Below, one piece after another: positions 1-7,303 of a DNA stretch of 11,627 bases. Positions within the stretch are counted from its first letter, which is position 1; the number at the start of each line of letters is the position of its first letter. This DNA is from JBBDMX01 sp038241095 (GTDB taxonomy: Bacteria > Planctomycetota > Phycisphaerae > Phycisphaerales > Phycisphaeraceae). The notes under the pieces were generated by a model. The model did no database searches, was not told the DNA's origin, and was given only the letters and a program-made list of their open reading frames with translations. Location: assembly GCA_038241095.1 (NCBI GenBank), contig JBBRGB010000109.1:1-11627 (forward strand), given 5' to 3'. Position numbers and translations under genes: made by a program.

Positions 1-2
1 CG

Positions 3-497
3 TTTGATCTGTTTTATGGGCGGATCAAGGATGCCGAGGGTGGCAACACGTTCGTGTTCAACATCTGGGGGCCCGGCCGCACCGCAAAAGTGCAATGCGA
101 CGCCTGCAGCATGTTCGGCCCGGCCATGTTCCGCCAGTACGTCGCGCCGCTCTTGGAGGAACAATGTCGGCGGCTGGATTACGCCATGTACCACCTCGAT
201 GGCGAGGAATGCCTGGTGAATCTCGATGCCCTGCTGGAGGTCGAGTCGATCAAGGCTATCGAGTGGACGCCCAAGTTCGTCTATGCCCATGAAGGCGGGG
301 GCCATCCCAAGTGGTACCCGCTTTACAAACGCATTCTGGCGGCAGGCAAGAGCGTACAGGCCATTCATGTCAAGGCCGAGGAGGTGATTCCGCTGCTCGA
401 TGCCGTGGGAGGCAAGGGGATGTTCATCAACACCAATCACCTTGCCTCGCAAGACGCGGCCGAGCGCTTGGCGGAAAGCGTGGCGGCTTATCGGTGA
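3..497 (+). CDS. Uroporphyrinogen decarboxylase (UROD)-superfamily protein, C-terminal part
   Basis: The gene enters from the left edge and ends at TGA 495-497, leaving about 164 C-terminal residues; the true start is outside the window. The visible protein has the C-terminal half of the UROD/MtaA-CmuA barrel: a GPGRTAKVQCD strand, then MFRQYVAPLLEEQ, YHLDGEECLVNLD, AIEWTP and a final segment around VIPLLDAVGGKGMF. These match UROD-like proteins found near corrinoid methyltransferases in Planctomycetota and Verrucomicrobia rather than housekeeping HemE. This is family knowledge recalled, not a search result. Such proteins usually act in the cytoplasm on methyl-corrinoid or tetrapyrrole substrates. 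The substrate here cannot be told because the N-terminal half is missing. The stop directly abuts the stop of the convergent membrane-protein gene, so no separate terminator fits between them. Confidence 0.8.
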   Translation, partial: FDLFYGRIKDAEGGNTFVFNIWGPGRTAKVQCDACSMFGPAMFRQYVAPLLEEQCRRLDYAMYHLDGEECLVNLDALLEVESIKAIEWTPKFVYAHEGGGHPKWYPLYKRILAAGKSVQAIHVKAEEVIPLLDAVGGKGMFINTNHLASQDAAERLAESVAAYR

Positions 498-1385
498 TTA
501 CCCCATCGCCGTCCGGGTGCCGGGGTGCTGCGCTGTCTGATTCTGGATGATGCCGTGGGCCCAACCGATGCCGACGCTCAAGCCCACCATCGCCGCCGAG
601 GCATAGTGGATGGGCAAGGCCAGTGCCAGGCCGGGCAGGCCGTGATGATGCCAGTCGCGCAGCAACGGCGTCGAAGCGTCGAAGGCGTAAAGCATCCAAC
701 CGTAGCCGACCAAGGCGACCAGCAGGGGAGCGGCGAGCATGGGCAAGGGGTTGGTGACCTTGGGGAAAAGCAGTTGGCTGACACAGGCGGCGACGGCGAA
801 GGCGACGATGAGACCGCCGACGGTCTGGCCGGTCTGGGCGGTGGCTAGGAGGAACCAAGCGATGGCCCCGGCGATTGCGGCGCAGAGTCCTCCGGCCAGC
901 CAGGCGTTGGCATCGGGCAGGCCGAAGGTGACGGGATGGCGTGGCAGAAGCGTTTGAGCGGCGGGGGCGGGATCGACTTGCCCACGTTTGACCCATGCCA
1001 GCGGAATCACCAACGCGGCCCAGAAAGCCGTCCAGATCAGTGATTCAAGCATCAGTGAGGCGTAAGCGCCCGGCAGTTCGGATCGCCACAACCATCCCTC
1101 GCTGGAGCCGCCCAAGCAAGCCAGCGTCGTGAGGCCGACTGCCGGGACAAAGACGCCCGCCATCGCGTGGCCACGCCAAGCGCAAAGCAGACCCAATGCC
1201 ACGGCTGGCACCGCCACGGCCACGGCAATGATCACCGCGGCTGCGGGTGAAACCTGGGCTGACAATAGACTGATGCCGGTGAACCCGTCTCGCCCGCCCA
1301 GTGCCCCCGTCGCCAGCATGGCCACCGCGCCGCCAGCCACGGCGCTGACGGCAATCAATATTCGCTGCGTGAGGGGTGGAAACAT
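498..1385 (-). CDS. Uncharacterised polytopic membrane protein, 295 aa
   Basis: I do not recognise a family. The protein is strongly hydrophobic, with about seven or eight likely membrane segments near residues 8-30, 46-69, 71-91, 112-134, 162-184, 186-207, 213-235 and 248-275. Short polar loops separate them, with one longer loop around 135-160. The C-terminus (after about 276) is polar and short. No transporter, protease or enzyme motif stands out, and the pattern does not look like OadB, the sodium-pump partner of oxaloacetate decarboxylase, which is longer. It starts with ATG 31 nt after the stop of the carboxyltransferase gene upstream on the same strand, so co-transcription is likely. 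The Shine-Dalgarno is weak, at most an AAGAAAG stretch. Its TAA stop (498-500 read in reverse) touches the stop of the convergent UROD-like gene. Confidence 0.8.
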   Translation of the reverse strand: MFPPLTQRILIAVSAVAGGAVAMLATGALGGRDGFTGISLLSAQVSPAAAVIIAVAVAVPAVALGLLCAWRGHAMAGVFVPAVGLTTLACLGGSSEGWLWRSELPGAYASLMLESLIWTAFWAALVIPLAWVKRGQVDPAPAAQTLLPRHPVTFGLPDANAWLAGGLCAAIAGAIAWFLLATAQTGQTVGGLIVAFAVAACVSQLLFPKVTNPLPMLAAPLLVALVGYGWMLYAFDASTPLLRDWHHHGLPGLALALPIHYASAAMVGLSVGIGWAHGIIQNQTAQHPGTRTAMG

Positions 1386-1416
1386 TGGGTGACTTTCTTT
1401 GTGGATGAACCGCCAA

Positions 1417-2970
1417 TCAACCGGCGCGATGCTTTTCCAGGAACTGCTTGGCGGGCATGGGGAAGAGTAACAGCAGCAGCAGGTCGCGGTGGGACTGGAT
1501 CAGGCCGCGGTTGGTTTCGTAAACCTGTTGCAGATCCACCGGCGCGGCGTACTCGGCGGGACGCTTCAACGACGGCGTTTCACCCTTGCCCACGAGTCTG
1601 ACCACTTCGGGATCGACCGGTCCGGGCAGGTGGCCGTATTTGCCCAGGATCAGGTCGCGGAACGGCTGGCTGGGCATGGAGTAGGGCTGGCCGCTCATGA
1701 CGTTGAAGGCCGCCTGCGTGCCGACGATCTGGCTCGTCGGCGTCACCAGTGGCACGTAACCCGCAGCCTTGCGCACCCGCGGCACCTCCTCCAGAATCTG
1801 TGGCATCAACTCCAGTTTGCCCTGCTCCTTCAACTGGTTGTGCAGGTTGGAAATCATCCCGCCGGGCACTTGGGCGTCAAGCTGCGAACGGTCAATGGCC
1901 GGGTATCCTTGGGGCACCATGATCTGGTCTTCGATGATTTCGATGGCGGCATCAAGGCTGGCGCGGTCGCGCTTCTGGATGAGTGCCAAGGCCTTGCGAA
2001 TCTTGCCCAGCATCTCCGCGTCCGGCTCGGTGGGCCAAGGGCGACCGACGTGATCCGCTTCCTTGTCCACCTTGCTCAACTCGCCGCGTATCTTGCGCAG
2101 CTCGGCGTCAATCTTTGAGGTCAGCTTCATGTCCACATTGGTGGCGATGCCCAATTCGCGGGCGAAGAAGTTCAACAGTTCGACGGGCGGCTGCGAGGTT
2201 GAACCCGCCAGCGGGCCATAGCAGGTGTCGAGGTGGTCGATGCCGGTCAACATGCCCACGATGTAGCTGGTGATCGCCAAGCCATTGGTGCAGTGGGAGT
2301 GGAGGGTGATTTCCACACCGGGGAACTCGCTTTTCAGGGCTTCGATAAGCTCGAAGGCGGTGGCCGGGTGCAACAGGCCGGCCATGTCCTTGATGGCCAG
2401 TGAATCCGCGCCCAAGTCCAAGGCGTGACGGGCGAAGCTCACGAAGTGGTTGACATCATGCACCGGGCTGGTGGTGTAACTCATGGCGGCTTCGGCGTGG
2501 CCGTTGTAAGTCTTGGTCGCCATGATGGCCGTCATGAGGTTGCGATGGTCGTTTAGGGCATCGAAGATTCGCATCCGCGTGGAACCGGCGCGGACGGCCT
2601 CTTTAAGAAACTCGATGACCACATTGTCGGGGTACGGCGTGTAACCAAAGAGGTTCTGGCCCCGGCACAGGGAACGGATGACCACACCGCCCTGTTTGGG
2701 GTCACCGCAGACATCGCGGAACTTCGTCAGGCGCTCAAAGGGGTTGTCGCCGGTGAAACGCAAAGCGCTGTCGAGCGTGGCTCCGCCCCAGAGTTCAAGA
2801 ATGCAATAGCCCGAATCCACGAGCATGGGCAGTACCCGCAGGCATTGCTCCGTGCTCATCCGCGTCGCCAGCAGGGATTGGTGGCCATCGCGCAACGAGC
2901 AATCGATGAAGTTGATTTTCTTGGAAGGGACAGAAGTGGTGGGTGTGTTTGGGAGGGTGGGCATGGTCAT
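1417..2970 (-). CDS. Carboxyltransferase subunit (PycB/OadA/transcarboxylase 5S family) without biotinyl domain
   Basis: A DRE-TIM barrel carboxyltransferase that moves CO2 between carboxybiotin and a keto acid such as pyruvate or oxaloacetate. Visible landmarks are LRDGHQSLLATR (26-37; catalytic Arg27-Asp28), WGGATLDSALRF (61-72), RGQNLFGY (103-110), the lysine expected to be carbamylated and metal-binding in IKDMAGL (Lys194), and the metal histidines His224 and His226 in LHSHCTNG. The PYC/OADA helical domain follows, with EVPRVRKAAGYVPLVTP and SQIVGTQAAFNV. The 517-residue chain stops after this domain. There is no EAMKM biotin site, unlike OadA of about 600 residues, so it resembles the 5S subunit of transcarboxylase in architecture. 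Biotin carrier and biotin carboxylase partners must lie elsewhere; none is in the window. ATG 2970 is used, and a second ATG lies two codons in. No clear Shine-Dalgarno is visible. Exact substrate pair unknown. Confidence 0.92.
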   Translation of the reverse strand: MTMPTLPNTPTTSVPSKKINFIDCSLRDGHQSLLATRMSTEQCLRVLPMLVDSGYCILELWGGATLDSALRFTGDNPFERLTKFRDVCGDPKQGGVVIRSLCRGQNLFGYTPYPDNVVIEFLKEAVRAGSTRMRIFDALNDHRNLMTAIMATKTYNGHAEAAMSYTTSPVHDVNHFVSFARHALDLGADSLAIKDMAGLLHPATAFELIEALKSEFPGVEITLHSHCTNGLAITSYIVGMLTGIDHLDTCYGPLAGSTSQPPVELLNFFARELGIATNVDMKLTSKIDAELRKIRGELSKVDKEADHVGRPWPTEPDAEMLGKIRKALALIQKRDRASLDAAIEIIEDQIMVPQGYPAIDRSQLDAQVPGGMISNLHNQLKEQGKLELMPQILEEVPRVRKAAGYVPLVTPTSQIVGTQAAFNVMSGQPYSMPSQPFRDLILGKYGHLPGPVDPEVVRLVGKGETPSLKRPAEYAAPVDLQQVYETNRGLIQSHRDLLLLLLFPMPAKQFLEKHRAG

Positions 2971-3016
2971 ATCTTAAATGTTTGAGGGCCTTGTGACGAA
3001 ATCGTGGGGAATGGTG

Positions 3017-3096
3017 AACTACCATATTTACCAAGAGCACCAAGGACAGCCATGAGTTGCTTTGCATCTTTGGTGAACTTGGTGTCTTTGGTGGTT
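3017..3096. repeat. CACCAAG-rich imperfect inverted repeat
   Basis: Two 30-nt arms (3017-3046 and 3067-3096) are reverse complements at 22 of 30 positions with no gaps, separated by a 20-nt loop. Each arm holds variants of ACCAAG, spaced about 9 nt apart in the right arm. The element fills most of the 124-nt gap between the protease and carboxyltransferase genes. Its outer edge overlaps the TAA stop of the protease gene (3097-3095). I recall similar CACCAAG repeats scattered between genes of Planctomycetota and other environmental bacteria, but that is memory, not a search. It could form a long hairpin in RNA and weakly terminate or protect the upstream message. The rest of 2971-3016 shows nothing notable. 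Confidence 0.7.
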
Positions 3097-4723
3097 AAGG
3101 ATCGGCGTTGTCTTTGGCCTCCGACGGCGGCTCGATGCGCCAAGCCAAGGCGTAATCCCATGTCCCGCCCAAGGTGTCACGGCGGGTGACTTCGATGCGG
3201 TATCGCCCGGCGGGAAGTTCCTTGAGATAAATGTGCTCCAGATTGTCAACGTCACCGGCAGACTCGGCCAGCAGGCTTTCCTTGCCCGCGGCATCCAAAC
3301 TGTAAAGCCGCAGATCAAAATCGGCATCGCTGGCGGCATCGTTCCAGCGCGGCTGCTGGGTGAACAGGTCGCGGATGACCCTGCCCTCAATACGGCGATT
3401 CCAGGTCAACAGCAACGACACTTCGCCCATCGGCGTGGCGGTGTCGATGCGGTAATCACGGCGATCCAAGGCCGACGTGGCGCGGAAGTCCCACCCCAAG
3501 CGGCGGGTCAACATGCCCGGCGCGTGCAGCCCGGCGGTGAGAATCGCCAAGCTCTGATCAAACCTCGCAAAGCCCGCCCCGAGGTGTTCATCCAACGCCT
3601 TGCCCGGCGCGGGCTTCCACGTCGGTTCCTTCTCGGCCCCGGCCAAGAGCACGGCCCGAATCACTTCGCTCTTGGTCGCATCGGGCGTTTCGTGCGTCAT
3701 GCGATCCGCGGCCTCCAACAATCGGGCGCAAATGGCTGTGACCACCGGTGTGGAAAAACTCGTCATGCCGCCGGGTGCCACAATCATGGGCTTGCACCGG
3801 CCGTTGCCCTCGAATTGCGTGTAGCCACCGCTGCTCTTACCCGAGTCGTGGCCCACGGAGATGACGTTGTAGGCGCTCGCCAGCAGGGCGGGCACGGCCG
3901 AGTCGTGGCCGTTGTTGACCCCGACGACGAAGATCACGTCATCATGGTCCGCGAGGTAATCGACTCGGCGGAGAATCTGTCGGGCGGTGTAGCTCGCCCC
4001 GCCGATCCAACTGGCGTTGAAGATTCGCCGATCGCCGACATTTGGAGCCTTGGCCATGCCGGTGTTGAGTCCCCCGGCTCCGAGCCAGTGGTTGGTGGTG
4101 AAGCATTGCACATCGTCGATGCCCGGCGCCAAGCCGCTATTGCCGTAGATGATGCGGGCGGTGGCTTGGGCGTGGCCGTTGACCTTGCTGGGGCCGCTCA
4201 TTTCCTGGAGCTTCACGCCGCGGTAATGGTTGTTGTGAACGTCGGGCGTGTAGTCGCCGGCGTTGCCTTCGACGTGGCCAGCGGGAATGTTGCGGCCCGT
4301 CGGGGCGGTGATGCCCATCGCCTCCTCCACCGCCGTGATGCCCACCCGCTGGGCAGTGGTCGGAGCACGCTTGATCTCGGTGGCTGGCGGAACGTCGGGC
4401 GTCTGGGATTTCGCGGGGTCGTCGGTTGGTGGAACCAACTCGATTTTCACCTCAGGCCCGGAACCGTTGGTAGCATCGGCGGCGTCCGTCCCGGCCGTGA
4501 CCTGCGTGGCGACGGCGAAACTGGCGGCGGGCTGGCCGTGTGCCAGACGCATCACCATCCAAAGCCCCAGCATCGCCAGCACCATCACCGCCCAGCCCAG
4601 AATCGCGGCGGGGCGGTGACTGACCGAGACTGGCGCGGCCGGGGATTCAGCCGTGGTCGATTCGTCGCATGGATGGTGAATGCTCAACACACGCTCCGCT
4701 TCTTGGGTGATATCGTACGCCAA
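3095..4723 (-). CDS. Membrane-anchored subtilisin-like (S8-type) serine protease with C-terminal beta domain
   Basis: A 542-residue protein. A short cytoplasmic N-terminus is followed by one membrane segment (about 40-60) and a low-complexity Pro/Thr/Ala linker to about 120. The S8-like catalytic domain spans about 125-390. The triad appears divergent: HVEGNAGDY puts Glu152 where subtilisin has Asp, NGHAQATARIIYG gives His184, VGVNNG gives the oxyanion Asn near 270, and MTSFSTPVV gives nucleophile Ser322. After about 395 the chain looks like a PPC-type beta-sandwich (FDLRLYSLD, LPAGRYRIEVT). It is expected to face the periplasm. The start is uncertain: TTG 4723 gives the longest frame, but GTG 4690 or TTG 4687, just after a GGAG, are equally possible, and the start is not ATG in any case. 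The gene lies 115 nt downstream of the FHA gene on the same strand. The S8 call is made from motifs; activity is inferred. Confidence 0.75.
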   Translation of the reverse strand: MAYDITQEAERVLSIHHPCDESTTAESPAAPVSVSHRPAAILGWAVMVLAMLGLWMVMRLAHGQPAASFAVATQVTAGTDAADATNGSGPEVKIELVPPTDDPAKSQTPDVPPATEIKRAPTTAQRVGITAVEEAMGITAPTGRNIPAGHVEGNAGDYTPDVHNNHYRGVKLQEMSGPSKVNGHAQATARIIYGNSGLAPGIDDVQCFTTNHWLGAGGLNTGMAKAPNVGDRRIFNASWIGGASYTARQILRRVDYLADHDDVIFVVGVNNGHDSAVPALLASAYNVISVGHDSGKSSGGYTQFEGNGRCKPMIVAPGGMTSFSTPVVTAICARLLEAADRMTHETPDATKSEVIRAVLLAGAEKEPTWKPAPGKALDEHLGAGFARFDQSLAILTAGLHAPGMLTRRLGWDFRATSALDRRDYRIDTATPMGEVSLLLTWNRRIEGRVIRDLFTQQPRWNDAASDADFDLRLYSLDAAGKESLLAESAGDVDNLEHIYLKELPAGRYRIEVTRRDTLGGTWDYALAWRIEPPSEAKDNADP

Positions 4724-4764
4724 ACAACGGCGCGGATGGTGGTATTATCGGCTCAAGGCCTTCA

Positions 4765-4811
4765 AGGCTTTCCCCCAAAGCCTCACCGACAACTCTATGC
4801 CATCTGCATAG
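4765..4811. repeat. Two perfect hairpins between FHA and protease genes
   Basis: Hairpin A pairs AGGCTTT (4765-4771) with AAAGCCT (4777-4783) across a CCCCC loop. Hairpin B pairs CTATGC (4795-4800) with GCATAG (4806-4811) across a 5-nt loop. Both lie in the 115-nt gap 4724-4838. Neither is followed by a T-run on either strand, so they are not typical intrinsic terminators. They may instead influence mRNA stability or attenuation between the two genes. The rest of the gap has no clear promoter or Shine-Dalgarno for the protease. Confidence 0.5.
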
Positions 4812-4838
4812 TCGTAATGCGTGGACACGAAAAAAAGC

Positions 4839-5768
4839 TCACCGCTTGGCGTTGTCACGCGCGATGATGGCGTGCTTCTGGGCGTTGTCGAAAATGAGGC
4901 TGCCTGGCTCGTGGTAAAGCTCGGTGATTTCAGAAAAGTCTCTGGCGGCGGCGTCGTACTGCCGGCCACGAAAGCGGTTCATGGCCGTCTGGTAACGCTG
5001 GATGACCTCCTGTGTGAGCCGCTTGGTGACATCCTGGTAACGCAGTTCGTCCAAGGGGTCTTCGAGTCGATCCTTGCCGGAGAAGGCCAGCACGTTGCGG
5101 TAGGCTTCGTAAGCCTTGTAAACATTGCCTGGAGCTGATTGCAGGGAACCGGTCAGTTTGCGGGCCTCGGAGAGCCACTGCCGTGCGGAGGCTTGGTTGG
5201 GCACCTGGGTACGGGGCGGGGCTTCAATGGCGGCACGAATTTGGTCACTTGTGAGTTCGGCCCCGGCATTGACCTCCGGGCCTGGTCCGCCACCATTGTT
5301 CAAGGTGATGAAAAACGCCAAGATCAGCAACATGCCCACCCACCAAGCCGCCAAGCCGATCCATAGTTTTGTGCGTTTGGAGAGGGGCTGTTTGCCGTCT
5401 GTCGCGGCGCTTGCGGGGGCCTTGCCGCCATCGTCATCGCGGGCATCGGCCGGAGCATCGCCCAGCGTCACCCGCAGCACCTGCGTGTCGGCAATGGCCA
5501 CCACGTCACCACTGCGAAGTTTGCGCGGCTTGGTGGTGATGTTGGCGCGATTCACCTTCGTGCCGTTGGGGCTTTGATTCACCAGCATCCAGTCGCCGTC
5601 GGTCTTTTCGATCTGGCCGTGCTGACGGGAGACGAAGGTCTCGGCGATCATCAGCGTGTTGCCAGAATCCCGACCAAAGGTGATGGGTGATTGCGTGAAG
5701 GTCGCCTCGCGCCCCGCGCCGGGGCCCGTCAAAAGCGTGATCCGTATGGAAGCGTCATCTTTGGGCAT
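4839..5768 (-). CDS. FHA-domain membrane protein
   Basis: A 309-residue protein with an N-terminal FHA domain (about 7-103), which binds phosphothreonine peptides. The conserved residues are present: Gly32-Arg33 in ITFGRD, Asn37, Ser47-Arg48-x-His50 in SRQH, and Asn68-Gly69 in NGTKVN. A charged, flexible linker (104-133) follows, then a single membrane segment at about 135-156. A Gly/Pro stretch comes next, then a helical, TPR-like C-terminal region (about 175-309) with YKAYEAYRNVLAF and FRGRQYDAAARDF. FHA is expected in the cytoplasm and the helical part outside. I chose ATG 5768 because the FHA domain starts right after it. A GTG 13 codons upstream (5807) also stays in frame. The protease gene follows on the same strand after 115 nt, which suggests shared function. 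No kinase or phosphatase lies nearby to supply a phospho-ligand. Confidence 0.88.
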   Translation of the reverse strand: MPKDDASIRITLLTGPGAGREATFTQSPITFGRDSGNTLMIAETFVSRQHGQIEKTDGDWMLVNQSPNGTKVNRANITTKPRKLRSGDVVAIADTQVLRVTLGDAPADARDDDGGKAPASAATDGKQPLSKRTKLWIGLAAWWVGMLLILAFFITLNNGGGPGPEVNAGAELTSDQIRAAIEAPPRTQVPNQASARQWLSEARKLTGSLQSAPGNVYKAYEAYRNVLAFSGKDRLEDPLDELRYQDVTKRLTQEVIQRYQTAMNRFRGRQYDAAARDFSEITELYHEPGSLIFDNAQKHAIIARDNAKR

Positions 5769-5792
5769 GAGTGCATAATACGTCACTCTCCG

Positions 5793-5821
5793 TTGACCGG
5801 CGAACACAAGCGCGTTTTAGT
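5793..5821 (+). promoter_or_regulatory. Possible sigma70-type promoter for the sulfatase gene
   Basis: TTGACC (5793-5798) and TTTAGT (5816-5821) are separated by 17 nt, matching the -35 and -10 boxes at 5 of 6 and 4 of 6 positions. It lies in the 120-nt divergent gap 5769-5888, 68 nt upstream of the sulfatase ATG. The match is moderate and could be chance. Confidence 0.3.
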
Positions 5822-5888
5822 GGTTGGTGTCAAGCCGCATGTCTTGCCATACCCCCGCGCAACCCTCGCCAAGCGTTATCATGCACAC

Positions 5889-7292
5889 ATGCCACAACGT
5901 CCCAACGTCATCGTCTTTTTCACCGACCAGCAGCGCCACGATTCGACCGGTATCCACGGCAACCCGCTGGGGCTGACGCCCAACTTCGACCGCTTGGCGC
6001 AGCAACACACCCACGTCCGCCACAGCTTCACCTGCCAGCCCGTCTGTGGCCCCGCCCGCTCCTGCCTGCAAACCGGCCAATACGCCACCACCACCGGCGT
6101 CTGGAAAAACGGCATCGCGATGAAGAATGACGCCGTGACCCTCGCCAAGCAGTTCAACACTGCGGGCTACCACACCGGCTACATCGGCAAGTGGCATCTG
6201 GCCAAAGACACCGACGGCCCGGTCAAGCCCGATGATCGCGGGGGCTACCAATATTGGCTGGCGGCCAACTGCCTGGAACACACGTCGGACACCTACGACA
6301 CCGTCGTTTACGACAATGACCAACAGCCCGTAAAACTGCCGGGCTATCGTGTCGATGCCCTGACCGACGCGGCCATTCGTTATGTGGACGCTCACAAGGC
6401 CGAGCCATTTTTCTTGTTCATCAGTCACCTCGAACCGCACCATCAGAATCATGTAGATGACTACCCCCCGCCGGACGGTTACCGCCAGCAGTACGCGGGC
6501 CGGTGGGTTCCACCCGATCTGGCGGCCCTGCCCGCCTTCGCCGCGGTGCAAGAGGAACACGCCAAGGCTCAGCAACTTCTATTGGGCGGCACGACACATC
6601 AGCAACTTGGCGGCTACTGGGGCATGGTTAAACGCTTGGACGAAGCCTTCGGCCGGCTCATGGACGCGCTGAAATCCCTTGGCCTGGCGGAAAACACCAT
6701 CGTGCTTTTCACCAGCGACCACGCCTGCCACTTCAAGACCCGCAACAGCGAATATAAACGCTCGTGCCACGAAAGTTCGATCCGCGTGCCGACCCTGTTG
6801 GCCGGGCCGGGCTTCGAGGGTGGCGGGTCGCTGCCGCAGTTGGTGAGCCTGGTGGACATGCCTCCGACACTGCTGGATGCCGCGGGGCTGGACGTGCCCT
6901 ACACCATGCAGGGCCGCTCCGTGATGCCCCTGGTGCGTCGGCAAAATATGGATTGGCCCGAAGAAGTTTTCGTGCAGATTAGCGAAGCCGAATGCGGCCG
7001 GGCGGTCCGTACCAAACGCTGGAAGTACGCCGTGCGTGCTGAGGGTGTCAGCGGCAACAAGCAAGGCGGGGCCGAAAGCTACACCGAAACATACCTCTAC
7101 GACCTGCAACACGATGAACACGAGCTGCGCAACTTAGTCAACGAGGAATCGCACAAGGTGGTGCGGGCGGTGATGCGGCAGCGGCTGCTGCGGCGCATGA
7201 AGGAAGCGGGCGAACCGGAGCCGACGATCATCGAAGCCCCGACGCATCGCAGCGGCCAGCGCATCGTCACCGAAGCCGAAACTTTGCAATAA
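5889..7292 (+). CDS. Type I sulfatase (formylglycine-dependent)
   Basis: A 467-residue sulfatase of the alkaline phosphatase superfamily, hydrolysing a sulfate ester. The N-terminus NVIVFFTDQQRHD carries metal ligands Asp13 and Gln14. The formylglycine site is Cys53-Gly-Pro-Ala-Arg57, followed by the usual LQTG. Other active-site landmarks are GKWHL (Lys101, His103), the SHLEPHH region (His180), FTSDHA (metal ligands Asp277-His278) and EYKRS (Lys290). The C-terminal subdomain includes a VQISEAECGRAVRTKRWKY strand typical of the family. No signal peptide is visible, so the protein is probably cytoplasmic, whereas many planctomycetal sulfatases are exported. ATG 5889 is chosen because the domain starts at once; upstream in-frame codons overlap the divergent FHA gene. 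No Shine-Dalgarno is visible. The activating enzyme (FGE or anaerobic maturase) is not in the window. The substrate is unknown, though a sulfated glycan is likely. Confidence 0.92.
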   Translation: MPQRPNVIVFFTDQQRHDSTGIHGNPLGLTPNFDRLAQQHTHVRHSFTCQPVCGPARSCLQTGQYATTTGVWKNGIAMKNDAVTLAKQFNTAGYHTGYIGKWHLAKDTDGPVKPDDRGGYQYWLAANCLEHTSDTYDTVVYDNDQQPVKLPGYRVDALTDAAIRYVDAHKAEPFFLFISHLEPHHQNHVDDYPPPDGYRQQYAGRWVPPDLAALPAFAAVQEEHAKAQQLLLGGTTHQQLGGYWGMVKRLDEAFGRLMDALKSLGLAENTIVLFTSDHACHFKTRNSEYKRSCHESSIRVPTLLAGPGFEGGGSLPQLVSLVDMPPTLLDAAGLDVPYTMQGRSVMPLVRRQNMDWPEEVFVQISEAECGRAVRTKRWKYAVRAEGVSGNKQGGAESYTETYLYDLQHDEHELRNLVNEESHKVVRAVMRQRLLRRMKEAGEPEPTIIEAPTHRSGQRIVTEAETLQ

Positions 7293-7303
7293 AGTCGGTG
7301 TGA

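Noticed and set aside
498..1385. Membrane protein as OadB-type decarboxylase subunit
   Set aside because: Too short, and no OadB-like conserved Asp-containing segments were seen. Only its position beside the carboxyltransferase suggests it.
3017..3096. CACCAAG repeat as a CRISPR or direct-repeat array
   Set aside because: Units are short, imperfect and arranged as one inverted pair, with no regular spacers and no cas genes.
4831..4841. A-run just outside the FHA stop (T-run on the minus strand) as an intrinsic terminator
   Set aside because: The nearby hairpins lie downstream of the T-run in the direction of FHA transcription, whereas a terminator needs the hairpin first.
3233..4867. Plus-strand open frame of 544 codons antisense to the protease gene
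   Set aside because: No domain or motif, Arg/Gly/Ala/Val-rich composition typical of shadow frames, and the opposite frame encodes recognisable protease motifs.
5817..6575. Minus-strand open frame of 252 codons antisense to the sulfatase
   Set aside because: It mirrors the sulfatase codons, and the sulfatase active-site motifs are all in the plus frame.
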